A DNA stretch of 64,000 bases from Cololabis saira (GCF_033807715.1 NC_084607.1:891001-955000); one strand, 5' to 3'; shown: positions 26,372-41,600, counted from the first letter of the stretch. Translations and numbers: made by a program. The notes: generated from the letters alone by a model not told the origin.

Positions 26372-27568
26372 TCAGCCCCTCAAACATTGCTCGTTTTTAC
26401 TAATGAAACGTATTGCATATTTATATTTTGCATTTGTACTCTTCTTATATTCAAAAATGGGCCCCTGTCTTGGTTTACCAGCCATTGCCCAAGATTTAGT
26501 AGCCTCACGAGCCTCAGCATAGAATTCAGCCACATAAGTATTCCAACCAGGCCGGGCTTTTCCTCTCTTTTTACATTTAAGGTGAGGCTTACTAGCTTCA
26601 AGTAAAGCTGAGACAATATCTGTATACAGTGCAGAAATATCTGTTCTATGTTTGATGTTTGTACAATTACTGTTTTTACACATGAGTGCCTCTCTAGACA
26701 GATATATATTGCTCAATAATTGATCAGTATATTCACAATAGGAAGCAATGTCTTCACATGAAAGAGAGGACCAGTCCAAGTTACCAAGATTAGAGTTATT
26801 TTCACATTTTACAGTTGCAGGTATGTACTCAGATCTAATAACCATTTTTACAGGAATGTGATCAGAAGTGGATACATCATATAAGATTTCCATGTGTGCC
26901 AAAGATGCGTGAGCATTAGCTGTAGAGAGGCAATGGTCTAACCAAGACGTGGTGTGCCAGGCCTCACTTATATGTGTATAGCTTTCGGCTGGCAAGAACT
27001 CTCTGCTAGAAAGTATTAAATTATTATCTCTACAGAGATGATTTAGGTGATTAGCAAAAATTTACCTCTTGTCTGAAATGTCTGCATTCATATCCCCAAC
27101 AATAAAAATATTTGTGAAACACTCATTTTGTAAATAGGAACTAATAAAGGCAAGTTTATTTACATAGTCTTCTTCATTATGATGGCATTCATATGGAGTG
27201 TAGATATTTAAAATGATAAATTCCTTATCACGCTGTGTCAAATGTATAGCAATACACCAGTCCACACCAAGCCTAACGACATTTATCGCTGAGTCCAGTT
27301 TCTTATTCCACAGAATTGCCACACCTCCTGGAATTCTGCCCCTTTTTATACCCAGGCTGAGGTCAGTGGTTGACTCTCCAACACCATGAAAATTGTCACT
27401 GATGGAGTTTAGTCCCTTTAAATCCTGCTTTGCTAGGAACGTTTCCTGTAGGCACAGAATGTCACAGTGCTCCAACAACTGATCGACAATAATGCGGCGA
27501 GCTTTATCCTCAGCACTTTGACCTAAGCGCAGGCCACGACAGTTGTATGACAGGACGCTTATATCCAT
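26372..27568 (-). pseudogene. LINE ORF2, endonuclease part with one in-frame stop
   Basis: The minus-strand ORF2 starts at 27568 (MDISVLSYNCRGL). It shows the exonuclease/endonuclease/phosphatase motifs SYNCRGL, LQETF, GDMNAD and, after the stop, SDHIPV. A TAA at 27062-27064 interrupts the frame. The same frame reopens immediately and continues to 26372, so this is a single nonsense change and not a gene boundary. The family nicks target DNA to prime reverse transcription. The connection to the RT frame is broken by a one-base shift near 26375. Confidence 0.88.
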
Positions 27569-27575
27569 AGCAACA

Positions 27576-28198
27576 TCAGACTTGGGCGTTCATGCCAATA
27601 GCGAGCACACTCGTAGCCCCAGCAAATAGAGTAGCCGCATTAGCACTAGCACCAATGACTCCAGCTTTACGTGGTTCATAAAAACGCCGCACATACGCTC
27701 CCTCCGGCCAGAGCTCTGGGTTGTACATATCACCAACTTCTTTGCATTCAGCGGATATTTTAAACGATGCGTATCTGTTGTTTACAGTAACAATCCTTTC
27801 ACATGACACATCACGTCCAAGTTTATTCTCAAGATGAGCGCGCAGTATTTCAGCGTCTATGTCGGGTGAAAACCTAGTTGCAAAGACACTCACCCGTTTA
27901 GTTGTTATCATCTTGATGTTTCCTGCAGCTCCAGTGCCCACAATAGTTTTGCCAGCTTTCTTCTGTCCCAACACAGATTTGCCGGTGCGTAATCCCTGTT
28001 GGGCATCCTCTGTGCGCTTCCGTTGCCCCTTTTTCACAACTTGGCTCCACTTTGGAGACCCAGGCGAGTGCGTCGTTAATCCAGAGCTAACTGCTGGTGT
28101 AGCACTCTCCACTGTTAGAAGCAGCGGTCCCTGTGCCTCTCCTCGGCGTCTGTCATCTGAAGTTTCAGTCACCTCCGTTGAGCCGCCAGCGCTTCCGC
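27576..28198 (-). pseudogene. LINE ORF1, 5'-truncated
   Basis: About 200 residues on the minus strand end at a TGA at 27576, 7 bp before ORF2. The C-terminal half contains a conserved-looking segment ([14 protein letters not shown] ... [13 protein letters not shown] ... [13 protein letters not shown]) that I associate with ORF1 proteins of Jockey/CR1-like LINEs, probably an RNA-binding fold. No ATG exists at the upstream end: the frame opens from the (TA)n junction, so the true N-terminus is missing. Confidence 0.75.
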
Positions 28199-28200
28199 TT

Positions 28201-29652
<1,452 letters not shown>

Positions 29653-29737
<85 letters not shown>
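29653..29737. repeat. (TA)n microsatellite
   Basis: Uninterrupted alternating TA of about 85 bp, ending in an imperfect CA tail. Confidence 0.97.
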
Positions 29738-29743
<6 letters not shown>

Positions 29744-30694
29744 CACACATCTGTGATAACAGATACGTAACAACAATTCGCACAGAGGAGATCTTTGAAC
29801 AAACATTATTTAGTAACATAATACAATAACACAGTATGATAGGCTACCCTCTGTTTATCCTCCCTGGAAATGTCTGCTCCCTTTTGACATGATGAGCTAT
29901 GAGTGGCACCAGTTCTCTCCTCCCCCTCTTCTCCACCAAGCGAAGCACCGGCTTCCCTGGATGTCTGGACGCCCTGGCCGCCTCCGCGTGCTTTGCACCC
30001 CCAGCATCCCGAACACCCACTTCCTCCGCTTCCAGCCCCCAGCCATCCTGCCCCTTCCATACTGTGTTTTGGGGAAAATGACAGAACAAGAAACAAGATT
30101 ATTAACCTTGTGTCAGATAAATGTATAATGTTAGCAGGAATAAAGTTGACAAATCTGATTAGACAAAGTAAAATGCAAGATTTCCATGGAATGGATGATT
30201 ACTATAGCCACATTTAAGAGTTTCTATAGGAATGATTCTGTCCCATTCTGTTTTTCATCACTATAAGCATGAACATTATAAATGATGGGCTGCTGTTTCA
30301 ACTTGGCTTCTGTCGATCGGCAATCCAATCGTTTCACTGCAATTGAGAAGACAATCAACAATTTTTTTCTTACCGATGTTATAAAACATACACATATGCT
30401 GCTACAGCTGTGTAGCGCCACACCCATTGTGCTCTGGCTCAGCTGATCGACGCTCAGACAGCAGTTAGATCTTGCAGTTTTTAACTCTTTTTATACACAC
30501 AAAGTACAGCCAAATACCAGGCTAAAAAATACAGTATAGGTCTCCACATTAGGATGGTGGACCAGAGCATGTGAGGGAAACAGAGCAGGTGAGAATTTTC
30601 TTGCTCCTTGCTCACAGACCTGTCCAAAAAAGCAGCGTTGTACACTTAAACCCAAACCTGGCATCGTCAGATTCCAGTATGAGTTCTTATTAAA
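29738..30694. other. Non-coding stretch with a GC-richer patch
   Basis: A C-rich patch at about 29880-30060 stands out from the AT-rich surroundings and is open in several frames on both strands. I recognise no protein in it and see no convincing splice sites. It could be part of an old transposon or a degraded exon. Confidence 0.4.
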
Positions 30695-31384
<690 letters not shown>

Positions 31385-31553
31385 CAGACGTTACTCAACA
31401 GTTACTCAGTACTTGAGTAGTTTTTTCACCAAGTACTTTTTTACTTTTACTCAAGTAATTATTTGGATGATACTTTTTACGTCTACTTTCATATTATTCT
31501 GAAATAACAGTACTTTTACTTGAGTACAATTTTTGGCTACTCTACCAGCTCTG
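31385..31553. mobile_element. Right end of a fish hAT-like repeat
   Basis: Contains TACTTTTACTTGAGTACAAT and ends CTACTCTACCAGCTCTG. The reverse complement of that end, CAGAGCTGGTAGAGTAG, matches the left end at 1387. Confidence 0.6.
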
Positions 31554-31607
31554 CCCCTGGATACTTTCAATAGAAGCTTCAGTGCATGAATACACAGTGT
31601 AGTATTA

Positions 31608-32708
31608 GGGCCAATCCCAATTCTCCTTCACTCGCCCTTCTTTTCTCCACTCGCACTTCTTTTCTTCCCTAAGCCCTAAAAAAGAAGGGGGAGATTTTAG
31701 GGCACTTGAGATCTAGGGCACTTGGCCCAGGTGCCTGTCCCAATTCTCCCCCTACCCCTCGTTTTCATCCCTAACCTGATCAGGAAGCTGAGAGCCAAAA
31801 GCTGTTTTAATTTCAGCTGTAGCGCTGTTAATATGGCACTTTATTAAGTTTGAATATTTTTTCAGGTATAATGGTAACCTTAAGATCCCCAACCGGGGCT
31901 CAGTTTATCCAAATAACGCCTGTTAAGAAATTTGACCCGATGTTTTCGGAGATGAGAAGAGCCGCCGCCCCCGGGGAGCAGCCTCAGCTCACAGCCCGAG
32001 AAGAGACGTATCCGCCGGGTCAGGCTGCTCCGTCAGCCCCGGGAGAGACACTCTCTCCCGGGACGCAGCTCTGTTGAGAATCACGCCGGCTGAAATAAAT
32101 CATTTAGGAATATGTTGGTTTAATAGATGAAATCTAACAGTTGTAGCTACGCCTGTTAAGAAATTTGCTCCGAAATTTAGAGATTTCTGTCTGCCGGGTC
32201 CGGAGCTTGGGTCCGCGTTAATCGACGCAGAGCCTACGGCGTAGGTTGCGTAACCTCCGCCGTAGGATCTGCGTTGGTGTAACGCGGAACCATAAATCCC
32301 TTTATTCTGGCGTGATCTTCCGCAACTTTATCTGAAAGTGTGTAAATTACCCAGATAACAGCTGGATTACTTTGTGGTTTCTGAAGACTATTATATCAGA
32401 AACATCCAAAACAAATCTGACGAGTCACAGGATTATTTCTCTGTATTTCTCTGAGACCAGTCTGCCTGTTTGCCTTCGGTCGGCGAGTCAAATCGACGCA
32501 GAGCCTCTTTTTTTTCATACCCCCTCGCTCGCCAAGTCAGCATCTGAAATCCCTCGATTTGAAGGGGCTATTCTCAGCCCCTAGCCCTCGTTATGCCCCC
32601 TCCCCCTAGGTGAAAAGAGGAATTGGGACACCACTACCTTCACGGGAACGCGCAAAAGTTAGGGTTAGGGAAGAAAAGGAGGGCGAGGGGGAGTATTGGG
32701 ACGCACCC
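31608..32708. mobile_element. PIF/Harbinger-like non-autonomous DNA transposon
   Basis: Terminal inverted repeats start GGGCCAATCCCAAT and end ATTGGGACGCACCC. A TTA trinucleotide flanks both ends (31605-31607 and 32709-32711). A 3-bp TTA/TAA target duplication with GGG-type ends is typical of Harbinger elements. It contains a nested palindromic repeat (about 32215-32300) and no transposase frame. Confidence 0.7.
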
Positions 32709-32717
32709 TTAGCCTCG

Positions 32718-32792
32718 GCTCATGGCGGCAGCGCTGCAGTTCCGCGGCTCGGCCAGCAGGCGGCAGCAGCGGGTCTCTAAAGTTGGAGATAA
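32718..32792 (+). repeat. Partial duplicate of the MED15 5' untranslated region
   Basis: GGCAGCGCTGCAGTTCC, then CGGCTCGGCC, GGCGGCAGCAGCGG, TCTCTAAAGTT and ATATAAAT occur in the same order as at 33326-33475, just upstream of the MED15 start. About 70 bp inside the 33326-33475 copy is missing here. I read this as a tandem duplication of the first-exon region, with AT-rich microsatellites now between the two copies. Confidence 0.7.
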
Positions 32793-32945
32793 TATAAATA
32801 AATAAGTAAATAAATAAATAAATAAATAAATAGCCAAGTCAATTTCGCAATTTCTAGTTTTCTTCACCCAAAAATAAATTAAACGTTTTTTTAATTTTCT
32901 TCTTTCTTAAAAGATATTACAGTTTTCTTCTTTTTTCCCTTCTTT

Positions 32946-33022
<77 letters not shown>

Positions 33023-33104
33023 TAATATAATAATAATTACAATAATAACAATAATAATAATAATAATAATAATAAGCATTAAAGGGTTGTTCTTTTTTTC
33101 TCTT

Positions 33105-33160
<56 letters not shown>

Positions 33161-33204
33161 CTCTTCTTTCTATTATTTATTTTTATATTATTATATATAT
33201 ATAT

Positions 33205-33244
<40 letters not shown>

Positions 33245-33315
33245 ATTATTATTATTTATATTTATTCTATTATTTTTTTTTTTATATATATTTATTTATT
33301 TATTTTAACTATGTA
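32793..33315. repeat. AT-rich microsatellite cluster upstream of MED15
   Basis: (TAAA)n at about 32795-32832, (TAA)n at about 32950-33075, (TA)n at about 33108-33157 and 33205-33240, plus a TTAT tract. No gene. This separates the two 5'-UTR-like copies. Confidence 0.9.
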
Positions 33316-33485
33316 TTATTTTGCAGCAGCGCTGCAGTTCCTCTGCTCGGCCTCCAGGGGGCAGCAGCGGCAGCAGCGGTTTCAGCTCCGACCGGAACCT
33401 GCAGAATCTCCGTGTTTTCCGGATCATTCTCAGCTCCAGCAGCTTCTCTAAAGTTAATAACAGATATAAATCAGCCCAGGATGCC
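33316..33485 (+). promoter_or_regulatory. MED15 5' untranslated/promoter-proximal region
   Basis: A GC-rich segment directly upstream of the MED15 ATG (CAGCAGCGCTGCAGTTCC, GGCAGCAGCGGCAGCAGCGG). A transcription start cannot be placed from sequence alone. An upstream ATG at 33481 lies 5 bases before the main start in another frame; after splicing of exons 1 and 2 it would end at a TAG formed across the junction. Confidence 0.5.
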
Positions 33486-33553
33486 ATGGAGGTTCCCGGC
33501 TCCGACAGCGACTGGAGGAGCCCGCAGTTCCGACAGAAAGTCGTGGCTCAGAT
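33486..33553 (+). CDS. med15: MED15 exon 1
   Basis: Codes for the first 22 residues, including the KIX start (DWRSPQFRQKVVAQ), and leaves two bases (AT) that complete an Ile codon with exon 2. Donor GTGAGA at 33554. Initiator ATG in a strong Kozak context. Confidence 0.96.
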
Positions 33554-36500
33554 GTGAGAAAAAACGAGAAAAAACGTGGCTTTTATAGGCGGATGGGGTT
33601 AGCCTAGCCTAGCCTAGCCTAGCCTAGCCTGCCGGGTCACGTGGTGGAAACGAGACTTTTAACCGGGATTTAAACCTTTTAAAGGCTCTGGACGTCAATA
33701 AACCTGTTTATTTTTATTATTTACAGCAGAAAACTGTTTAAAACCCGTGTATTGTTATTATTTACAGCAGAAAACAGCAAAAAAACTGTTTAAAACCGGT
33801 TTATTTTTATTATGTACAGCAGAAAACAGCAAAAAAAACTGTTTAAAACCCGTTTATTTTTATTATTTACAGCAGAAAACGGTTTAAAACCTGTTTATTG
33901 TTATTATTTACAGCAGAAAACTGTTTAAAACCCGTTTATTTTTATTATTTACAGCAGAAAACAGCAAAAAAAAAACTGTTTAAAACCTGTTTATTTTTAT
34001 TATTTACTGCAGAAAACAGCAGAAAACCTGTTTATTTTTATTATTTACAGCAGAAGACTGTTTAAAACCCGTTTATTGTTATTATTTACAGCAGAAAACA
34101 GCAAAAAACTCTTTTAAACCCTGTTTATTGTTATTATTTACTGCAGAAAACAGCAGAAAACCCTGTTTATTTTTATTATTTACAGCAGAAAACTGTTTTA
34201 AACCAGTTTATTTTTATTATTTACAGCAGGAAACTGCAAAAAAAACGGTTTTACGCCCGTTTATTGTTGTTATTTACTGCAGAAAACAGCAGAAAACCTG
34301 TTTATTTTTATTATTTACAGCAGAAAACCTGTTTAAAACCCGTTGATTTTTATTATTTACAGCAGAAAACCTGTTTAAAACACGTTTATTTTTAATATTT
34401 TTAATTCGTAGTAAATTCAACTAAAGGTGAAACAAATATATTATTTCCCACTACATTCAAAGTGAGAGATTTCAAGCCTTTATTTGTTATAAATATTATG
34501 GCTCACAGTTTATGAAAACCCCAAATAAAAAATCTCTCTTATTATGAAATCAATAAACAATTCAATCATCAAAATTATAACAAATAAAGGTTTAACACAT
34601 CTTGTTTTGCATATAATGAGACTATGTAATGTATTAGTTTCACCTTTAAGTTGAATTATTGAAATAAATTAACTTTTACGCCATATTCTAATTTTCCGAC
34701 CTTCACCTGTAGCTGTATTTATATTTATACAATGTACATAATTGTGATAAAAAGCGGAAAAAAGTAATGAGTATATATGATATAGTATATATATTCATGT
34801 ACATATTTTACATCAGCGATAAGGTGCTTGGAGATTTTGAAAGTGCTTGAATTTGTCCTTGTAAAATGTGTAGGAACCCTGTATTATTATTATTATAATA
34901 ATGATTATAGTTGTATTAATAATGTAAAAACACGACATAATTAACGGAGCTTCACTTAATAAATCTTTCCACAATAGTTTGTTAAATGTGAGCAACAACA
35001 AGTGTTTATTAACCCTTTATTAAGGGTTTATTAGGGTTTATTAATTAACAGATACGATCCATTGATAATGCTGGATATGGAGATCACACTAACTCACTAT
35101 TCTTACAGTCTAAAGTAATAAAACTCATGGATTTAGTGGCATTTCAATCTGAACAAGTAATGTTTAAAGAAAAACATCATTTTACCGGGTAACATTCAGA
35201 AATGATTAATTGGGAGGGAAGGGGGTTAGAATTTAACCTAAACTTCAAATCTTTCTTTTATCATATATCTTTATTTTTACCTACAACAAAAATAAGTTTT
35301 TGTGTATCAGTTTGTGGAATTAAACTGTGGAATGGTTTGAATTTAGAGTTAAAAGAATGTACAAACATAAATAAATGTAAGAAGAAATATAAATAAATGG
35401 TTTATTTGAGGTATAAAAGTGAAGACTGTTTAAAGATGTTTATATACTTAGATATACGTATTATATTTATATCATAGTTATATTATATTTATGATAGAGC
35501 TTACATCTGGTATTAAACAGGTTATTTTTGTAAAAATGATATATATTTATACAAATTAGTGTATAGACATTAGTTGTGGAAAGGGGGTGGGATTAAATAA
35601 GTTTATATTTCCTCCCAGTCCTTTTCCAACATGAAACTGAAATATGTGTTTTGGTGTTGGTTTTTTCTTTATGTGGTGGAATGTACCTGGATTAGTTTGC
35701 TTATCTTAGAAAAATAAAAATAGTATTTTAGGAAGATTTTCTTTTCAATGTGCACTTCGAGAAAAAAGTCACAATTTCGTGAATAAAGTTGAAATGTTGA
35801 GAAAAAAGGCGAAATTTCGACGTTATTCTTGAAATTGTACTTCAACATTAATCTCGACATTTCCACTTTTTTCTCGAAGTGCACAATAAAAAAAATCTTA
35901 AATATTTTTTTCTCCTGCCTGGCCCTGATTGTCTTCCGTAGTTTCCAGCCTTTCGAAGGAACTTTGAAGGCTCATGTTTCTGGTTCAGAACTGATAAAAC
36001 TCACGCTGAGACGGAGCTGAATGAAAGATGTTTCTGTCTGTCTGAGTTGTTCTGTTTCCTGTTTGTCTGAGTTGTTCTCTTTCCTGCTGTTCTCTAGAGA
36101 GGAGGCCATGAGGAAAGCAGGAACCATGAACACCACGCCCAAGTCCAGCACAGACATGGAGAACCACGTCTACATCAAGGCCAAGACCCGGGTGAGTACC
36201 GGCGCCAAAGATCCTCTATACAGAAGATAGCGCATTACCGTTACTGCCAATGCTAAACCCAAGATATTTTCCTACGTTTGGACCTGTCATCCACATGAAA
36301 ACGCAAATAAACGAATGTTTAAAAAAACTCCGGGCAAAGTGAAGATTTTTGAAAACTCCGTTTATGTAGATGCGTGTAGACCTGGTGTAGACGGAGACAA
36401 CCGGAGTTTTGCGTTTTCGAACGTCACATTATGCTCAAAAACAACAACAAATCTGCTCTGAGTCTGACGTCTAACGTGCGACCCAGAACTACAGATGATC

Positions 36501-38623
36501 CACCATCTGTTCTCCAAGCTATTTATTAAATAAATGGTCTCTGCTCTTGACACCGTTTACTGCGTTACACCGACGCAGAGCCTACGGCGTAGGGTACACG
36601 CCGACGCGCACCCTACGGCGTAGGGTACACGGCGACGCGCACCCTACGGCGTAGGCTACACCGTACACTACGGCGTAGGGTATGCGGCGACGCACAGCCC
36701 TACGCCGTAGGGTACGCGGCGACGCGCAGCCCTACGCCGTAGGGTACGCCGTAGGGTACGCCGTAGGGTACGCCGTAGGGTGCGCCGTAGGGTACGCCGT
36801 AGGGTACGCCGTAGGGTACGCCGTAGGGTACGCCGTAGGGTACGCCGTAGGGTGCGCCGTAGGGTACGCCGTAGGGTACGCCGTAGGGTACGCCGTAGGG
36901 TACGCCGTAGGGTGCGCCGTAGGGTACGCCGTAGGGTGCGCCGTAGGGTACGCCGTAGGGTACGCCGTAGGGTACGCCGTAGGGCTGCATCGATAACGCG
37001 GCAGCTCCGTGGCGGGACATGGGGGGACTCGGGCTCGTTACCGAGAGACGCGCCTGCCGGGGAGCCGCAGATGATCTACAGGTTAAAATGCTTATGAATG
37101 TGGTCGAAAACAGATCTTCGGTTATGTGTGGAAGGGTTTTTTTAAAAAACGATGTAATGTGGATACAAATAATTTTATAAACGGAGGGGGGGAAATATTC
37201 GGTTTTAAAAATACCCGACTACGTGTGGACGGGGTCTTCATGAGTTTAACCTGAGCTCACTAACGAGGTGTTCTTGTTCCAGGAGGAGTACCTGTCCCTG
37301 GTGGCTCGGCTCATCATTCACTTCAGAGACATCCGTGAGTGTGTATTTCTTTATAGATGTATCTATTTATTATTATTATATTATTATTTAGGGGGGACTG
37401 AACGGAGGAGACGGGACTTTAACGAGAAGGAAGCAGGAAGCTGAGTGTTTTCCAGGATGATTGTGTTCGTGTATCTGATTGTCGTCTCCTGTGTCTCCTG
37501 CAGACAAGAAGGCTCTCGGGGGTCCAGGTGAGTAAATCTGCTCCTGCCGGGGTTCGTCTGGGCCGTAACGGGTCTGTGCTGGACCCGGGTCTGTGCTGGA
37601 CTAGAGATGGGCCGATCACCGATCTCCAAAATCAGTATCTGATCCCAATATTGCCGATCACATATTAGAAACGACCTAGACTCAGTTACAAAGAGTGAGT
37701 GTAGCTATTAACTTCAGCTTCCTGTGGTAATAATTATACATGTGCAACAACACAGAAACAGCAGACATGTCACTCTCTAAAAGTTGATACAAGTTGTAAA
37801 CTATAAACCTTAGTTTTCCTGTGGAAAGAGGAATTGAATTAGGGCTGGGCGATATGGCAAAAAAAGTGATCACGATTTTTTTTCCCATATTGAATGATCT
37901 CGATTTTTAATCACGATTTTTTTAAATCAGAAGATCCCCCCTCCCTTCTGGAATAAAATAGAAAGAAACCAGAGATTAGTTGTTTTTTTATTAACAAATA
38001 AAGCAAATAGCATGTTTTAACAAGAATCCAGAATGCTACCAGTGGTACCACCGAAAAAACTAGGGATGCACCGAAATTAAAATTTGAGGCCGAAACTGAA
38101 GCGGAATAAAATGTAAAGACTTGGCTGAATACTGAGTACTGAATAGCCTACGGAATGCGGTTGTTCACAGTTTTTCATTTATTTTGCCATTTTTTTCACA
38201 ATTGCTTAGATAAAATTGCAATGACATTATTAAAAACAAAAACAGTAAACTAATATGAGTTGAGCCACTGTCAAGCAGCTGGCGATGCTGTTGCTTAAAT
38301 TGACCAACAGGTGGCTCTCTAACATCACAGATTGTGTACTGTGCGTGACTCTGACGCTGGTTAGTAATTAAGGAGTTAAAACTCACTCGCCACTTACGGG
38401 ACTCAGTAGCCAGCAGAAACGGCAGTTTTATTACATTTATTAACTGTAGTACCGCTATTATGAGAGGTTATTTCTCACAGTATTAGCCTAAAGGGACTTA
38501 AGGCTGATTTATGGTCCCGCGTTACACCAACGCAGAGCCTACGGCGTCATCATGCTGAGCTCTGCTTGTTGCCTCCGCGTTCCGACACAATCACTCCGCT
38601 GAGCGCGCACACACACACGCACG

Positions 38624-38670
<47 letters not shown>

Positions 38671-41600
38671 ATGTCGGGGCCGCGGAGTTTCTGAAGTCGG
38701 CGGTGATGAGTAATTTGTGGTACAAGCAGAGCGAATCACAACTTTAATGAGTGCGGTTCGAATACACAATACATCCATCACGAAGGGCATTTTGTGAATC
38801 CATCACACCCTCCTCCTGTACGCTCGGAAGAAGTTGTCCGGCGGAATAAATAAGTAAATAACCGTGAGTCCCGGTCGGCTCGAAGCTAAGCTAACGCTAG
38901 CCTGCGGTTGTTGTCTTGTAGTTTTATTCTCTCTGGTGACGCTTGCTCCCACCAGTGCAGGGGAGGCAGATGTGACTACTTTACTGCCTATGGTCATGCA
39001 ACTTGCCGCGGCATGTCATGCATGATCAATTAATGCAGACAGCGCGGTGCCAGGAAAGCGGGTTGTGATTGGTTGTCGTGCACTTTGCTGCAGCATGTTT
39101 TGCACGTGATCGAGAAAGTAGACCCACAGCTGATCACCGTGATCGAACTTAATTTGATCGCGATCACAAATCGAGATCGTTTAATCGCCCAGCCCTAAAT
39201 TGAATCTTAAAATAAAAATCAATTATGAATTATGAAAGTTTGCTAAAGCTTTAGCGGTAGCATCCGACACGTGTGAGGAAACTCTTGTGAGTGAAACGTA
39301 GATTTATCAGTGAAAAATGACGACTCGGCAGCGCTAACCGGGATCCAAGCTGCTAACAACGCGTTTAAACCCGATGAAGCAGCTGATGATCAAATCAATT
39401 ACCTGACGATGTAGTCCTTTATGTTTCTTGCAATCGTTTCTAGGTCTTTGTTACGTTCAGCTGAGTTAGCGGCGTTTCTCCTTTTCTTTCTCTGCCTTAG
39501 CGGCAGCCAACTTTGAAAACTCAATATACTCCTTCGTGTGAGAAACTTTCAAATGTCTTATCAGCTTCATCGTGTTGAAATTCTTTTATAACATTCCTCC
39601 TGGGGGTATTTTCGACTGGAAAGTTTTTATTGTTGTTTTTATTGTTTTTATGATTTTTTTTTTTAATAATTTTTTTAATTTTTATTGTTTCAATCTTTTT
39701 ATTTTTTTGTTACTGTTTTTATTTGTTTTTATTTTTATATATTTATTTGTTTTTAATTTTTTTATTATTTAAAAAAAATGTATTTTTTTTTTATTGTTTT
39801 ATTTTTATTGTTTTTTTTTTGTTTTATTGTTTTTATTTTTATTGGACAAACCTTGCAAACTGCAAATTTGTTGTCCTTTTCGGACATTGGAAAATTCCCA
39901 CACCGGCGACGCCATTTTCAGTGTAGATGTTTTCTACAGGCGGCCACGCCCCTTCTAGAGAGGACACGCCCCTTTTAGATAGACCACGCCCCTTTTAGAG
40001 AGACCACGCCCCTTCTAGAGAGGACAGGCCCCTTTTAGATAGACCACGCCCTTTCTAGAGAAGTCACGCCCCTTCTAGAGGAGACCACGCCCCTTCTAAA
40101 GACAGCCCGTTCCACAAGAGAAATGTCCAGACAAATCTATCTGATTTAATGTCAACACGATCATTGTGGGACTTGATGGATGATTGACAGTTCATAGGTC
40201 ACCTGACTGAAAGTTAGATGCTAATCCATCATTGTCATCACACAAGCTTTTTCTCGTTTCACGCAGCATCCATTATGATTGAGGTTTTAGCAACAAGAGT
40301 AGCTGTTAGTGGCTCCAATAACACTAATAAATAACATGAAATAAACAAAGTTAACGAATGGAATGAAAATGGGCTTAAAGGGGACCTATTATGGCATTTA
40401 TATTTATGGCATGTATATTTTAAACAGGCCTTGAATGTCTTAAAAACAATCTAAAGCTTGTTTTTTCCACATAAATCAGAAATCCGGCTCCGTACACAAA
40501 GCGTGTCCCATGCGAGGGAGCTTAGGCGACCAAATAAATTCCACGTGATAGTCGGACGCTTGCATGCAGTTATGGCACGGTGTAAACGGATCTTAAAGCC
40601 TGATTTACGGTTCTGCGTTAAATCGACGCGTACCCTACGCCGTAGGCTCTGCGTTGGTGAAACTGGAACCATAAATCAGCCTTTAGTCACCTCGTCTTCA
40701 CACTAACTCACACAGGAAGATTTAATTTAATCCTAAACAGTTACACCACAGTTATGTTACAAGACAAATGAATCACGTTAACTGTAAAGAAATCACAACA
40801 CTGAATTTTCACAAATGGCAACTTTATTGTTAAAAATAAAACATAAGTTGTATATAAATAACATGTCTGCACTATTGCTGGCTCAAGGAAGGACCGTGCG
40901 TCTTCTGAAGGAGTCGTTGAAGCTTCAGGTGCTTGGAAGATCTGAAACCATGAACAGAAATAAATGTATTATGGTACTAATAGAGCCACCGGGGCCCCGG
41001 ACCGGAGCTAAGCTAAATACTTAGCCCATGCAAAGATCATACTTGTAGACAAATATAAATACCGTATTGTCCTGATTATAAGACAACCCTCTTTTTCAAG
41101 ACTCAAGTTTGAAGAAAGACTCTTTGAACAGCAAATTACATTTTTATATAGAAAATAATGACAGTACATCTGAAGCAAATGATTATAACAATATATTCGA
41201 GAGAACAAGCCTGTTATTTTGACTATTTGAAATCATTATCTTGAAGTTTGCATCATAACTTCTTCCACCCACTTTTATCCAGATTGTCGCTACGTTTCTC
41301 CACTTTCTGTTTTCTCTTCTCTTATTTTCTTCTCTTTTCTTTCCTATACTATTTTTTATTTTTCTTCTTCGTGACAGGGGTTCCTTTGGCCTGGGGAGTT
41401 TAGTTCAGTATTAGCTTTAAAGATATCTGGCTCCATCTAGCGTTATGAATGGGTATGACGTCTAGACCCCGAATGTAAGACGACCCCCACTTTTTCAGTC
41501 TGATTTCAATGAAAAAAACACCGTCTTATATTCAGGCCAATACGGTAACATAAAAAAATAACGTCACTTACCGCTGACTCGTGTGCAGTTGCCGGGTCCG

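Noticed and set aside
29844..30217. GC-richer patch with several overlapping ORFs as an exon
   Set aside because: Open in multiple frames on both strands, no recognisable protein and no convincing splice pair.
31850..32077. 75-codon ORF (MRRAAAPGEQPQLTAREE region) as a small gene
   Set aside because: Lies inside the Harbinger-like element, with no splice or conservation evidence. It could be a transposon remnant, but I cannot support a gene.
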